Positions 53,267 to 63,195 of a stretch of DNA of 64,000 nt are shown piece by piece; position 1 is the first letter of the stretch; each line of letters starts with the position of its first letter. The stretch is from Rubrivirga sp. SAORIC476. Its GTDB lineage: Bacteria; Bacteroidota; Rhodothermia; Rhodothermales; Rubricoccaceae. A program made the translations under genes and the position numbers. The stretch spans positions 82,175 to 146,174 of the forward strand of contig NZ_MVOI01000004.1 of the NCBI RefSeq assembly GCF_002283555.1. The letters are read 5' to 3'. The notes beneath the pieces were generated by a model. It had not been told where the DNA came from. It saw only the letters and a list, made by a program, of their open reading frames with translations, and ran no database searches.

Positions 53267-53682
53267 ACGAACCCTCCAGCACCCCTCGCGACGACTCGCC
53301 CGACGCTCGCGCCTCGCGCACGTACGAGGGCTGGATCTCTGTCTTCGAAAGCTCGACCGACTTCGAGGCCGACCTCGTCCGCGACCGCCTCGACGAGGAA
53401 GAGATCGCGGCCGTCGTGCTGACCCAGCGCGATCACGCCTTCAACCTGACCGTGGGCGACCTCGCCCCGGTGCACGTGATGGTCCGCCCCGAGGACGAGC
53501 AGGCCGCCCGGGCCCTCCTTGACTCGGTCCAGCTGACTGACGAGGAACTGGAGGCCGCTGCGATGGCTGCCGACGTGATGGCGCCCGATGCGCACGGCCC
53601 GTCCGACGAGGCCCGCCTCGACTCGGGCATCGACGAGATCAGCCTGAGCGTCCCCGAGGACGAGGACGACGAGGACGCCTAG
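53263..53682 (+). CDS. DUF2007 family putative signal-transducing protein
   Basis: A 139-residue small protein of the DUF2007 family. The domain is GWISVFESSTDFEADLVRDR with LDEEEIAAVVLTQRDHAFNL and VHVMVRPEDEQAARALLDSV, the ferredoxin-like order of the family. The N-terminal 20 residues are polar, and the C-terminal 45 are strongly acidic (PEDEDDEDA). The ATG overlaps the CPBP gene stop by four bases, showing coupling. Function unknown; DUF2007 proteins are thought to be small signalling proteins. Confidence 0.85.
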   Translation: MNEPSSTPRDDSPDARASRTYEGWISVFESSTDFEADLVRDRLDEEEIAAVVLTQRDHAFNLTVGDLAPVHVMVRPEDEQAARALLDSVQLTDEELEAAAMAADVMAPDAHGPSDEARLDSGIDEISLSVPEDEDDEDA

Positions 53683-54501
53683 GTGTCCAACTTCACGCAG
53701 CGCGTTCTGACGGCGCTGGTCGGTGCCGTGCTCGTCGTGGGCGCGGTGTGGCTGGGCGGCTGGGTGTTCGCCGGGCTGATCGCCTGCGTGGCGGTGGCCG
53801 CCCAGTTCGAGTTGTATGGCCTGGTGCGCGCGGGCGGCTCGGAGCCGCTCGTGGGGCCGGGGCTCGTCCTGGGATCCTGCGCGACGCTCTGGCCGATCGT
53901 GCCTGGCGCCCCGCTGGTGCTGGTCGTGGGCATCGTAGCGCTGCTCGTCGCGGTGCTCTATCTCCGTCGGACGACACCCCTCCTGGACGCGGCGGGCACG
54001 GCCTTCGGGGTCCTTTACCCCGCGCTCCTGGCGAGCAGCCTCCTGGTCCTCCGTCTCTCCGAGGCGAGCGGACTCGCGGAGATCGATCGGTTCTGGCTGA
54101 CCACGGCTGTGTTGTTCAGCATCTGGGGCGCTGACTCGTTCGCGTACCTCGCGGGACGAGCCTTCGGGCGGACACCTCTCTTTACGCGCGTATCCCCCAA
54201 GAAGACGTGGGAAGGGGCTGCAGGAGGCGCCGTCGGCGCGTTCGTGCTCGTTGCCGCGTTCAAGGTATGGGCGCTCGGGGACGCGATCTCCTGGGTGGAT
54301 GTGGGCGTCATTGCGCTCGCCAGTGGCGTGCTGGGGCCGTTCGGGGACCTGGCGGAGAGTCACTTCAAACGGTCTGTGGGTGTCAAGGACTCGGCGACCT
54401 GGCTTCCTGGCCACGGGGGGTTGCTCGACCGCATCGATGCGACGCTGGTCGCGGTGCCCCTGATCGTGGTGTACTTCCACCTCACGCGCGGCTTGCTCTA
54501 A
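53683..54501 (+). CDS. cdsA: Phosphatidate cytidylyltransferase
   Basis: A 272-residue integral membrane enzyme making CDP-diacylglycerol from CTP and phosphatidate. The CDS signature is complete near the C-terminus: SHFKRSVGVKDSATWLPGHG followed by GLLDRID, and the upstream KKTWEGAAGGAVGA and SIWGADSFAYLAGRAFGR blocks carry metal-site Asp. About eight helices are seen. The GTG at 53683 starts right after the DUF2007 stop. Its product feeds pssA at 25.9 kb. The start codon agrees with the first membrane helix at residue 9. Confidence 0.93.
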   Translation: MSNFTQRVLTALVGAVLVVGAVWLGGWVFAGLIACVAVAAQFELYGLVRAGGSEPLVGPGLVLGSCATLWPIVPGAPLVLVVGIVALLVAVLYLRRTTPLLDAAGTAFGVLYPALLASSLLVLRLSEASGLAEIDRFWLTTAVLFSIWGADSFAYLAGRAFGRTPLFTRVSPKKTWEGAAGGAVGAFVLVAAFKVWALGDAISWVDVGVIALASGVLGPFGDLAESHFKRSVGVKDSATWLPGHGGLLDRIDATLVAVPLIVVYFHLTRGLL

Positions 54502-54712
54502 GACCGGGGGCACGAGGAGAGAGACGATGTCGCAGTGCGGCATGGAGGATGGGCGGCGAACTCGTCGAAGGCAGCCCGATGACTCCTTGGAGGGCAGGAC
54601 GAGGGAGAATGGCCTGTTTTGGTGAGGCGTCGGTGAAGCTCAGGGCGAATGCCGCACTGCGGAAACAAGCGTTGCCGCGGTGCGTCATAGGGGCCGAACC
54701 GACATCCCCTCC

Positions 54713-55168
54713 ATGCCACGTCTCATCAAGCGCTACGGGAGCCGCAAGCTCTACGACACCACCGAGAGCCGCTACGTCAGCCTCGATGAGGTCGCGGGCT
54801 TCGTCCGCTCCGGCGACGAGGTGGAGGTGGTCGACAACAAGTCGGGCCAGGACGTGACCGCGGCCATCCTCACGCAGATCATCTCGGAGGAGGGTCGCAA
54901 TGGCCGCAGCCTGCTCACGACGCACTTCCTCCACGACCTCGTGCGCGTCGGCGAGCGCGCCTACAAGGCAGGAGAGAAGGTCGTCGAGACCGGCCTCACC
55001 CAGGCCCGTCGCGGCGTGGACGACCTGACCACGCGCGCCGTCGACAAGATCCGCCCCGGTGGGCTGGTCGGCGAAGTGCGCGACGAGATGGAGCGCCTTC
55101 GTGCCCGCCTCGACGGCCTTGAGCGCTCGCTCGCCGACCTTGACGACACCCCTCAGACAGACGCGTAA
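54713..55168 (+). CDS. phaR: Polyhydroxyalkanoate synthesis repressor PhaR
   Basis: A 151-residue protein with the PHA accumulation regulator DNA-binding domain: LIKRYGSRKLYDTTESRYVS (residues 4-23), DEVEVVDNKSGQDVT and TAAILTQIISEEGRNG. The C-terminal part has a heptad-rich helix (VGEVRDEMERLRARLDGLER) that probably mediates oligomerisation. In PHA producers PhaR represses phasin synthesis and is titrated by granules. The ATG at 54713 is two bases before the fold. A phasin-like gene follows 34 nt downstream, supporting the assignment. Confidence 0.9.
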   Translation: MPRLIKRYGSRKLYDTTESRYVSLDEVAGFVRSGDEVEVVDNKSGQDVTAAILTQIISEEGRNGRSLLTTHFLHDLVRVGERAYKAGEKVVETGLTQARRGVDDLTTRAVDKIRPGGLVGEVRDEMERLRARLDGLERSLADLDDTPQTDA

Positions 55169-55202
55169 CCCTCCGGCTCGTCCGGACCATCCCCCAACAC
55201 CC

Positions 55203-55853
55203 ATGGCTACCAAGACCCAGACCCCCAAGTCCCTCCGCAAGGAGCTCCAGAAGACCGCCGACGACGCGGTCGCCACCGCCAAGACCACTGTCGAGTCGGT
55301 CCAGCGTGACCTCACCGAGGCGGCCGGCGACGTGCAGGATGCTGTCCAGAAGGTGTTCCTCGCGGGCCTGGGCGCGCTCGCGCTCGCCGAGGAGGAAGGT
55401 TCGAAGACCTTCAACAAGCTCGTCAAGCGCGGCAAGAAGGTCGAGCTGCCCGGCCTCGGCATGGACCGCGTCCGTGCGATCCGTGAGCAGATCGGCGGGG
55501 AGGCGGAGAAGGCGACGGACGCCGTCAAGGACCGCGTTCAGGATGCCAAGTACGTCGCTGGTGAGACGGCCGACAAGGCCGAGACCCAGCTCAGCGATGC
55601 CGTCTCCGGTGTCATGAAGCGCCTCGGCGTCCCCACGCGGACGGAGATCTCGGAGCTGACCGCCAGCGTCGAGCGCCTTACGTCCCAGATCGAGCGCCTC
55701 AAGGAGGAGCGCACAGCTCCCGCCGACCTCATTCTGGAGGCCGTCGGCGGAGGCTGGTACGAGATCCGGATCGGCGACGTGGTCGTCGAGAAGGTGCAGG
55801 GCAAGGAGGAGGCTGAGAAGGCCTTCGCCCGCGTGCAGGAGCAGCGCGGCTAA
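55203..55853 (+). CDS. Phasin family (PHA granule-associated) protein
   Basis: A 216-residue helical protein, Ala/Lys/Glu-rich, of the polyhydroxyalkanoate granule-associated phasin (PhaI/PhaF) class. A phasin-like segment FLAGLGALALAEEEGSKTFN and KLVKRGKKVELPGL is visible, and 80-odd residues (KATDAVKDRVQDAKYVAGET) form long amphipathic helices. A coiled-coil end (LTASVERLTSQIERLKEERT) and a small C-terminal beta domain (GWYEIRIGDVVVEKVQGKEE) are unusual. The ATG at 55203 is clear. It lies between phaR and a patatin gene, and phaC is absent from the window. Confidence 0.85.
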   Translation: MATKTQTPKSLRKELQKTADDAVATAKTTVESVQRDLTEAAGDVQDAVQKVFLAGLGALALAEEEGSKTFNKLVKRGKKVELPGLGMDRVRAIREQIGGEAEKATDAVKDRVQDAKYVAGETADKAETQLSDAVSGVMKRLGVPTRTEISELTASVERLTSQIERLKEERTAPADLILEAVGGGWYEIRIGDVVVEKVQGKEEAEKAFARVQEQRG

Positions 55854-55875
55854 CCCCGCCTGCGATCCCACCACC

Positions 55876-55906
55876 CGGGCGGGCGCGGAAACCCCGCGTC
55901 CGCCCG
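55876..55906 (+). terminator. Hairpin between phasin and patatin genes
   Basis: CGGGCGGGCGCGG pairs with CCGCGTCCGCCCG (13 pairs, one G-U) around AAACC. It starts 22 nt after the phasin stop and may end or attenuate the phaR-phasin transcript before the patatin gene. Confidence 0.5.
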
Positions 55907-55939
55907 CGGCATGTTTGAGCCCTACGTCCCCCTGATCCC

Positions 55940-57163
55940 ATGCAACTCGCTGACCATCATCGCACCGGTTTCGTCGGCCTCGCCCTGGCGGGCGGCGGTC
56001 CCGAAGGCGCCATCTACGAGATCGGCGTCCTCCGCGCCCTCGACGATGCCCTCGACGGCCTCGACCTGAACGATGTCCGCGTCACGGTCGGCGTGTCTGC
56101 GGGAGCGTTCGTGGGAGCATCGCTCGCCAACGGCATCACGACGGCTCAACTGGTCCGGTCCGCAGTGGGGGAGGAGCCGACCGACCACCCGTTCCGGCCC
56201 GAGCTGTTCATGTCACCCGCCTTCGGCGAGTATGCGAAGCGTGGCCTTCAGATCCCCGGCTTGATCTGGGACGCGTTCCGCTCCGTCGTTGACGACCCGA
56301 AGGGAACGAGCGGCTTCGTGTCGGCCCTGGTCGAGCGTCTCGGGCGGGCGCTGCCGGTCGGCGTGTTCGACAACGGGCCCCTGCGCGCGTACCTCAAGAA
56401 GCTGTTCGAGCCGGCCGGGCGGACGGACGACTTCCGGCAGTTAAAGAACCCGCTGTACGTCGTCGCCACCGACCTCGACTCCAGCGAGACCATCGTCTTC
56501 GGGGAGGAGGGCGAGGACCACGTGCCTATTTCGATGGCCGTGCAGGCGTCCACCGCCCTGCCAGGTCTGTATCCGCCGGTCGAGATCGAGGGGCGCTATT
56601 ACGTCGACGGCGTCCTCAACAAGACGGTCCACGCGTCGGTCGCCTTCGAGCACGGCGCCGGGCTGGTGATCTGCGTCAACCCCATCGTGCCGGTCGACAC
56701 GGCCCGCGCGGTCGCCGAGGGCGCCATGCGCCGCGGGCGCCTCACGGACCGCGGCATGCCAGGCGTCATGAGCCAGACCTTCCGGACGCTCATCCACAGC
56801 CGCATGGGCACAGGGATGGCGTCCTATCAGGGACGCTACGCTGGGGCGGACCTGCTGCTTTTCGAGCCGCGCAAGGACGACTACCGGATGTTCTTCACCA
56901 ACGTGTTCTCGTTCTCCTCTCGCAAGGAGGTCATTGAGCACGCCTACCGCTCGACGATGGAGCAACTCCGCGACCGTGCGGACGAGGTCGGGCCGATCCT
57001 CGAACGCCACGGGCTGACCCTGCGGACGTCCGTGCTCGCGCGTCAGGCTCACAATGTGTGGGAGAGCGTCGGATTGTCCGGCGAGCGCCGCATCCTGCCG
57101 ACGACCGTCCCCACGCGGGACCTCCGGGACGCCCTCGCCGACCTCGGGGATCTGCTGGGCTAG
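55940..57163 (+). CDS. Patatin-like phospholipase family protein
   Basis: A 407-residue patatin-type lipid hydrolase. The oxyanion-hole glycines are in LALAGGGPEGAIYEIGV, the nucleophile Ser53 in VGVSAGAFVGA (GxSxG), and the dyad Asp in YYVDGVLN near residue 221. The patatin core covers residues 10-260; the rest is unassigned. No signal peptide. The location beside phaR and a phasin suggests action on lipid or a polyester granule, since some patatin-like enzymes associate with PHA; this is inference. It starts at an ATG with a hairpin between it and the phasin gene. Confidence 0.88.
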   Translation: MQLADHHRTGFVGLALAGGGPEGAIYEIGVLRALDDALDGLDLNDVRVTVGVSAGAFVGASLANGITTAQLVRSAVGEEPTDHPFRPELFMSPAFGEYAKRGLQIPGLIWDAFRSVVDDPKGTSGFVSALVERLGRALPVGVFDNGPLRAYLKKLFEPAGRTDDFRQLKNPLYVVATDLDSSETIVFGEEGEDHVPISMAVQASTALPGLYPPVEIEGRYYVDGVLNKTVHASVAFEHGAGLVICVNPIVPVDTARAVAEGAMRRGRLTDRGMPGVMSQTFRTLIHSRMGTGMASYQGRYAGADLLLFEPRKDDYRMFFTNVFSFSSRKEVIEHAYRSTMEQLRDRADEVGPILERHGLTLRTSVLARQAHNVWESVGLSGERRILPTTVPTRDLRDALADLGDLLG

Positions 57164-57176
57164 GCGGAGAGCACGC

Positions 57177-57479
57177 CTACGCGTCCGCGAGGCGGAGGTG
57201 GTCGACGATCCGGCGGACGCCGGGGATCGTGGTCACGATCGAGAGCACGCGCTCGCGGTCGGTGGTGCCGGGCACCGTGCCGTAGAGGGAGACCGCGCCG
57301 TCGTGGACGTAGACCGTCAGTCCCTTTACGGCGAGGTCAGACGCCCGGACGCTGTCCCGCAGCCGGCGAGCCAGCGAGAGATCGGAGGTCGTCTTGGCTC
57401 GCGCGACCTGATGGCGTTCGACGAGCGCGCGGATCGCATGAGGGAGGCCGTAGCCGAGAACCTGGGCGCTGACTGACAC
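57177..57479 (-). CDS. BON domain protein
   Basis: A 100-residue protein: TTSDLSLARRLRDSVRASDL and LTVYVHDGAVSLYGTVPG with a VTTIPGVRRIVDHLRLAD end match a single BON domain, a fold implicated in phospholipid-membrane interaction. No signal peptide is seen; the GTG at 57479 is the probable start. It converges on the patatin gene (13-nt gap). Function unknown. Confidence 0.75.
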   Translation of the reverse strand: MSVSAQVLGYGLPHAIRALVERHQVARAKTTSDLSLARRLRDSVRASDLAVKGLTVYVHDGAVSLYGTVPGTTDRERVLSIVTTIPGVRRIVDHLRLADA

Positions 57480-57675
57480 GGGCGTGGAGGGGAGACGCCG
57501 ACGGGTCGCGCAAGGGGCATGCCACCGTGGCGAAGCCCTCCAGTGTCGTCTCTCGGCCAAGTGAGCAGAAACAACCGGTCCGTTTCGAAACGCACGCGTT
57601 CCGTTGAGTCCACAGGCGCGGCCCGCTCGCGCGAGGGTGCTGCCACCCAGATGGGCAAGACCCGGGCCGGTGGGG

Positions 57676-60378
57676 TCAGAACGCCTGTCCGAATCCGCCG
57701 GTGCGGACGGTCGAGTTCGGCACGTCGAGGCGGAGGATGTCGCGCAGGAACCCACTCTTGACGTAGAGCGAGACCGAGAACAGCTTCGTGATGCCGATGG
57801 GCTGCCAGTTCATGGCCAACTCCCAGCAGTGGAGGTCTCGCCGCAGCCCGAGGCGCGTGGTGGTGATCTCCATCGAGGTCAGGTCGATGCCGGTGCTGCC
57901 GGTCACCGACCAGTTGGGCGTGAGCCGAGCGTTGAACTGGGACAGGTCGAGGGTGGCGAGCGTGGTCGGCTCCCCGAAGCCAGACGAACTCCGGTTCAGG
58001 GTCAGGCCGACGGAGACCGACCACGGTGCGGCGTAGTCGACGTAGCCGACCACGGTGCGGCGCGGGATGACGGAGCTTGGGTCGTAGGGATCGCCTGCGA
58101 AGGGTTGCCCGAGCACGGGCCGCTCGTCCCGCGGCCCCGTCCGCCGGGCCGACTGGAAGCTCCGGCTGATGTTCAGGCTCGCGTTTGTGAGCCGCAGCGG
58201 TCGCCCGGACGTCTCGAAATAGGTGAGCGGCGTCGGCGTACCGAGCGTGTCGACGGCGTAGGCGGAGTACGAGGCGCTGCCGTTGGCGTTGAAGCCGTAG
58301 GCGGTGGTCGTAAAACGAGCGCTCACGGGCCGGAACGGCTCGCGCTCGGCAGCGAAGTTGTAGCCTCCCGAGAAGCTGAGCGACAGGAGCTGGCGCGTCT
58401 GGCGTCGCTCCTCGCCGGTCGAGTCGGTCCGCACGGTGCGACCGACGAAGGTGTTCTGGACCGAGAACGAGAGCGCGCGGGTCGGGTCGGTCGGGATCGA
58501 CGAGTTGATGGCATAGCGTGTCGTCCGGCCGGTCGAGTCGGCCTGGACCTCCTTGACGAAGCCGAGGTCGGCGTAGTCGGGCTCGAACGAGAGGGAGGCC
58601 TGTGGCGTGATCGTGTGGCGCACGCCGTCCAGCGCGCCGACCCGGATCGGGAACGTGCCGAACAACTCCGTGCCCACGCTCGCGCTGGCGACGAAGCGGC
58701 GGAACGGCGTGAACCCGGGCTCCCGCGTCGTGACGGCCCGGCCGAGGGTGGCGTCGTAGGTCTGGACCACCGCCTCGTCGGTCCACGTCTCGGTGTACGT
58801 CAGGTTCGGGCCGAGCGTGAGGTTGTAGCGCGGCACAGAGAACGAGGCGCTGATGGGGATGCTCTGCGTGACGAGGTAGTCGAACCGGGTCGCGTTGCAC
58901 GTCGCGCCGGTCGGGTCGGTGCAGGTCGCTTCCTGGAAGGCACTGGCACTGAAGAGCGCGTCGAGCGCCGAGATGCCCGTCGAATCGCTCAGCGGCTGAA
59001 AGGCGAACGCGTTCTGGGCGTTGCCGGAGTAGCTCAGGCTGATCTTCTCGAACCAGCGGTCGTCGCGACCGCGGCGGAAGGGGAAGACGCGCTGCTGCGA
59101 CACCGTGACCTGAGGCAGCGTCGCCGTGGTGCGGTTGTTGGCGAAGTCCTGGAAGGCCTGCAGCGACGCCGAGAGCGACCGTCCGACCCGCGACCACTGC
59201 TGGCTGTACGACACCGACGACGAGGTCGAGGACTGGATCTGGTCACTCACATTCGCGGTCACGAGCCGCTGGCTGACCGACTGCAGGTTGACGCTCGCCG
59301 TCAGCCGCTGGCCCGCCGGGAACGTCTGGTTGTGCGACCATCGGAGGCCCAGGGGGGTGCGTGGCGCGTAGTCGGGGTCCGTAGACTCGCCCGAGACAAG
59401 GCGCCCGTAGTCGAGGCTCACCTGCCCGGAGTAGGCGTAGCGCCGGTTGTAGCGAACCTGCCCGGACAGGTTGAAGGAGCCCTCCGTGCCACCCTTGCCA
59501 CGCACCTGTGCGTCCAGGTAGTCGCTGATGGCCCAGTACCACCCGCCGTCCAGGTAGACCCCGTAGCTCGTCTCGGTGCCATAGTCGATCTTCAGCGGGC
59601 CGCTGCGCCGGCCCTCCGCCGCCGGGAAGTAGCCAAACGGCAGGATCAGCGGCATGGGAATCCCGAGCAGGCGGAGGCGGACCGGCCCCGTGTAGACCCG
59701 CTCCCCGTCGACCACCTTGATGCGGCCCGCCTCGAGAGCATAGTGGGGATGATCCAACTCGCACGTCGTGTAGGCCGCGTTCTGGGCGAACACCACGTGT
59801 TCGTCCTGCTGCTTCAAGATGCCCCCGAGAAGGAAGCCGTCGTCGATGGCGGTCCGCGCGCCCGTCACGCGTCCGCGGCGAGTGCGGAGGTTGTAGACGA
59901 CCTCGCGCCCCGAGAACTGCCCTTCCTCGCCCTGATACTGTGGCGCCCCGACGGACCCGGAGTCAGACGGGAGGCCGGACGCGCGGAGCAACTCGCGCCC
60001 TGCCTCATAGTCCACCCTCCCGGCGGAGATCTGGGCGCCTTCGTACTCCGACTGCACGTTCCCGAACAGGGACACCACATCCCCGGGACCGTCCGCAGGC
60101 GCGCCGCGCGGCGCGAGCGTGATCCGGAGCGAGTCGGTCGCGGTGTAGCGGATCGGCTGGTCGAGGCCGCCGTCCGCGGCAGGGGCGCGGGGAACGGAGA
60201 GCGTCAGCGGGGAGGCCGGACGCAGCGTGTCGACGGTGTCCGCCGGGACGGGCCGCGCCAGGGAGTCGACCGCGGCGGACCGATCAGCCAGCGTATCCGG
60301 AGGGACATCCTGCGCACGGGCTCCGACCCCACAGAGGAGGGCCAGAAGGAAGGGGGCGAAGCGTACTCGGCGGACCAC
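57676..60378 (-). CDS. LptD-like outer-membrane LPS-assembly protein
   Basis: A 900-residue outer-membrane protein. Signal peptide VVRRVRFAPFLLALLCGVGARAQ from the GTG at 60378, with a GGAG a few bases upstream; GTG 60423 and ATG 60486 are longer options. The N-terminal third has an OstA/LptA-like repeated beta fold (GDVVSLFGNVQSEYEGAQIS; EGQFSGREVVYNLRTRRGRV; NAAYTTCELDHPHYALEAGR), then the LptD barrel (LGIPMPLILPFGYFPAAEGR; YWAISDYLDAQVRGKGGTEG). Two Cys (TTCELD) are in the N-terminal part. It should deliver LPS to the outer leaflet. It is the last gene of an ftsB-ROK-lptD run. Confidence 0.85.
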   Translation of the reverse strand: MVRRVRFAPFLLALLCGVGARAQDVPPDTLADRSAAVDSLARPVPADTVDTLRPASPLTLSVPRAPAADGGLDQPIRYTATDSLRITLAPRGAPADGPGDVVSLFGNVQSEYEGAQISAGRVDYEAGRELLRASGLPSDSGSVGAPQYQGEEGQFSGREVVYNLRTRRGRVTGARTAIDDGFLLGGILKQQDEHVVFAQNAAYTTCELDHPHYALEAGRIKVVDGERVYTGPVRLRLLGIPMPLILPFGYFPAAEGRRSGPLKIDYGTETSYGVYLDGGWYWAISDYLDAQVRGKGGTEGSFNLSGQVRYNRRYAYSGQVSLDYGRLVSGESTDPDYAPRTPLGLRWSHNQTFPAGQRLTASVNLQSVSQRLVTANVSDQIQSSTSSSVSYSQQWSRVGRSLSASLQAFQDFANNRTTATLPQVTVSQQRVFPFRRGRDDRWFEKISLSYSGNAQNAFAFQPLSDSTGISALDALFSASAFQEATCTDPTGATCNATRFDYLVTQSIPISASFSVPRYNLTLGPNLTYTETWTDEAVVQTYDATLGRAVTTREPGFTPFRRFVASASVGTELFGTFPIRVGALDGVRHTITPQASLSFEPDYADLGFVKEVQADSTGRTTRYAINSSIPTDPTRALSFSVQNTFVGRTVRTDSTGEERRQTRQLLSLSFSGGYNFAAEREPFRPVSARFTTTAYGFNANGSASYSAYAVDTLGTPTPLTYFETSGRPLRLTNASLNISRSFQSARRTGPRDERPVLGQPFAGDPYDPSSVIPRRTVVGYVDYAAPWSVSVGLTLNRSSSGFGEPTTLATLDLSQFNARLTPNWSVTGSTGIDLTSMEITTTRLGLRRDLHCWELAMNWQPIGITKLFSVSLYVKSGFLRDILRLDVPNSTVRTGGFGQAF

Positions 60379-60427
60379 AGGGCTCCAACGGACGCGGTCA
60401 CGGGATCGTGCGCGGTGCGCCACCGGC

Positions 60428-61429
60428 TCAAGTGGCGTCGTCGATGTGCTCGAACACCAGGCGCGCGGCGCCCAGCATCGCGACATCGTTGCCCCGTGTC
60501 TCCTGCACGATCTCGATCCCCTCCGACATGGACGGGATGACGGCCCGCAGCATCGCCCGGCGGGCCGGTTCGAGCAGCAGGTCTCCGGCTCGCGACACGC
60601 CGCCGCCGACGATGACCTTGCGGATGTCCAGCAGGTTGACCACGGACCCGAGCAGGACGCCCAGCTTGTGGCCCGCCCACGCGAGCACCTCGATGGCTGC
60701 CTCGTCTCCCGCGAGCGCGGCCGAGTGGACTCGCTCGGGCGTCACGTCCTTGAGGTCATCGCCCGACGTCTCGTGGAGATCCGTATCGCGGGCGAGGAGC
60801 TGGTAGCGGGCGTGCCGGGAGAGAAACCGCTGTCCGAGGTAGGCCTCGATGGCGCCTGCGACGCCCGCGCGGTCGTACGGTCCTTCGTAGTCGATCGACA
60901 TGTGCCCGATCTCACCCGCGGCCCCGGTGACGCCGCGAAAGAGCCGGTTGTCGAACACGATCGCTCCGCCGACGCCGGTCCCCAGCGTCACCATCACGAA
61001 CGAGTCGAAGGGACGCCCGGAGCCGTAGAACGCCGAGCCCAGGGCGGCCGCGTTGGCGTCATTCTCGGCGATGATCGGCCCAGCCACGTCGATGCCTGCC
61101 GCACTGAGCATGGGGCCGAGGTGGTCGCCGAGGTGGACGGAGTCCCAACCGGGGATGTTGGGTGGGCGGATGACCGTCGAGCGGTCCATCGAAACCACCC
61201 CCGGCGCCCCGATGCCGATGCCTTCCACCCGACCGTGCGCCTCGAAGCCCTGGACCACGCGCACCACCCCCTCCACGATCCGTTGGAGCACGCGCTCCGG
61301 TCCCTGGTCCGCCTCGGTGGGGAGGACGGCCTGGCGGACGATCCCCTCGGCGCGCTCGACAAGCGCAACCTTCAGGTTCGTCCCGCCGAGATCGACGCCG
61401 ACGGCATACTCGGAAGAGGCATGCAGCAT
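60428..61429 (-). CDS. ROK family sugar kinase (glucokinase-like) without zinc cysteines
   Basis: A 333-residue ROK kinase that probably phosphorylates glucose or another hexose. The ATP-phosphate motif AVGVDLGGTNLKVALVE is residues 9-25, the catalytic Asp is in IIAENDANAAALGSAFYG and GTGVGGAIVFDNRLF precedes the GEIGHMSIDYEG stretch. In most ROK kinases a CxCGxxGCxE motif binds zinc; here the aligned sequence is DRAGVAGAIEAYLG, so all three Cys are replaced while the spacing is kept. The ATG abuts the ftsB stop. The start and C-terminus are normal in length. Confidence 0.9.
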   Translation of the reverse strand: MLHASSEYAVGVDLGGTNLKVALVERAEGIVRQAVLPTEADQGPERVLQRIVEGVVRVVQGFEAHGRVEGIGIGAPGVVSMDRSTVIRPPNIPGWDSVHLGDHLGPMLSAAGIDVAGPIIAENDANAAALGSAFYGSGRPFDSFVMVTLGTGVGGAIVFDNRLFRGVTGAAGEIGHMSIDYEGPYDRAGVAGAIEAYLGQRFLSRHARYQLLARDTDLHETSGDDLKDVTPERVHSAALAGDEAAIEVLAWAGHKLGVLLGSVVNLLDIRKVIVGGGVSRAGDLLLEPARRAMLRAVIPSMSEGIEIVQETRGNDVAMLGAARLVFEHIDDAT

Positions 61430-61711
61430 CTACTCGCCGGCCTCCACTCGGTAGACGCGCTCACCCGGGCGTCGCATGCCGTACTCCTCCCTAGCGACGC
61501 GCTCCAGGGTCGCATCGTCCAGGCCTGCTTCCAGCATCGATGCCAGGGCCTCGTTTTCTGCCGTCAGTCGGTCGTTCTCCACCGTCAGCCGGTCCAGTTC
61601 GTGGGCGTAGCTGACGCGACGGAGCACGCTGTGGCTGTCGAAAAAGGCGACCCAGAGGGCGAGCCCGACGAGGCCCAGCAGAAGCACGTTGCGGCGGAGA
61701 CGCTTCGACAT
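61430..61711 (-). CDS. Septum formation initiator FtsB/DivIC family protein
   Basis: A 93-residue bitopic protein of the FtsB/DivIC family, part of the divisome FtsQLB complex. After a short basic start (MSKRLRRN) it has one membrane helix (VLLLGLVGLALWVAFF), a leucine-rich coiled coil (LDRLTVENDRLTAENEALASML) and the C-terminal VAREEYGMRRPGERVYRV. The ATG at 61711 is chosen; an upstream ATG would add eight residues. It is separated from eno by a terminator hairpin and adjacent to the ROK gene. Confidence 0.85.
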   Translation of the reverse strand: MSKRLRRNVLLLGLVGLALWVAFFDSHSVLRRVSYAHELDRLTVENDRLTAENEALASMLEAGLDDATLERVAREEYGMRRPGERVYRVEAGE

Positions 61712-61742
61712 GGCGAGGTGAGGGGGACAGGGCAAAGGTAGC

Positions 61743-61780
61743 CGGTTCCGGCGCTCGGGGGAAACCGGGCGCCGGAACCG
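61743..61780 (-). terminator. Terminator hairpin between eno and ftsB
   Basis: CGGTTCCGGCGC pairs perfectly with GCGCCGGAACCG (12 bp, 14-base loop). It starts 9 nt after the enolase stop on the minus strand and is followed by a moderately U-containing run (CTACCTTTG). Confidence 0.65.
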
Positions 61781-61788
61781 CTCTCACC

Positions 61789-63195
<1,407 letters not shown>

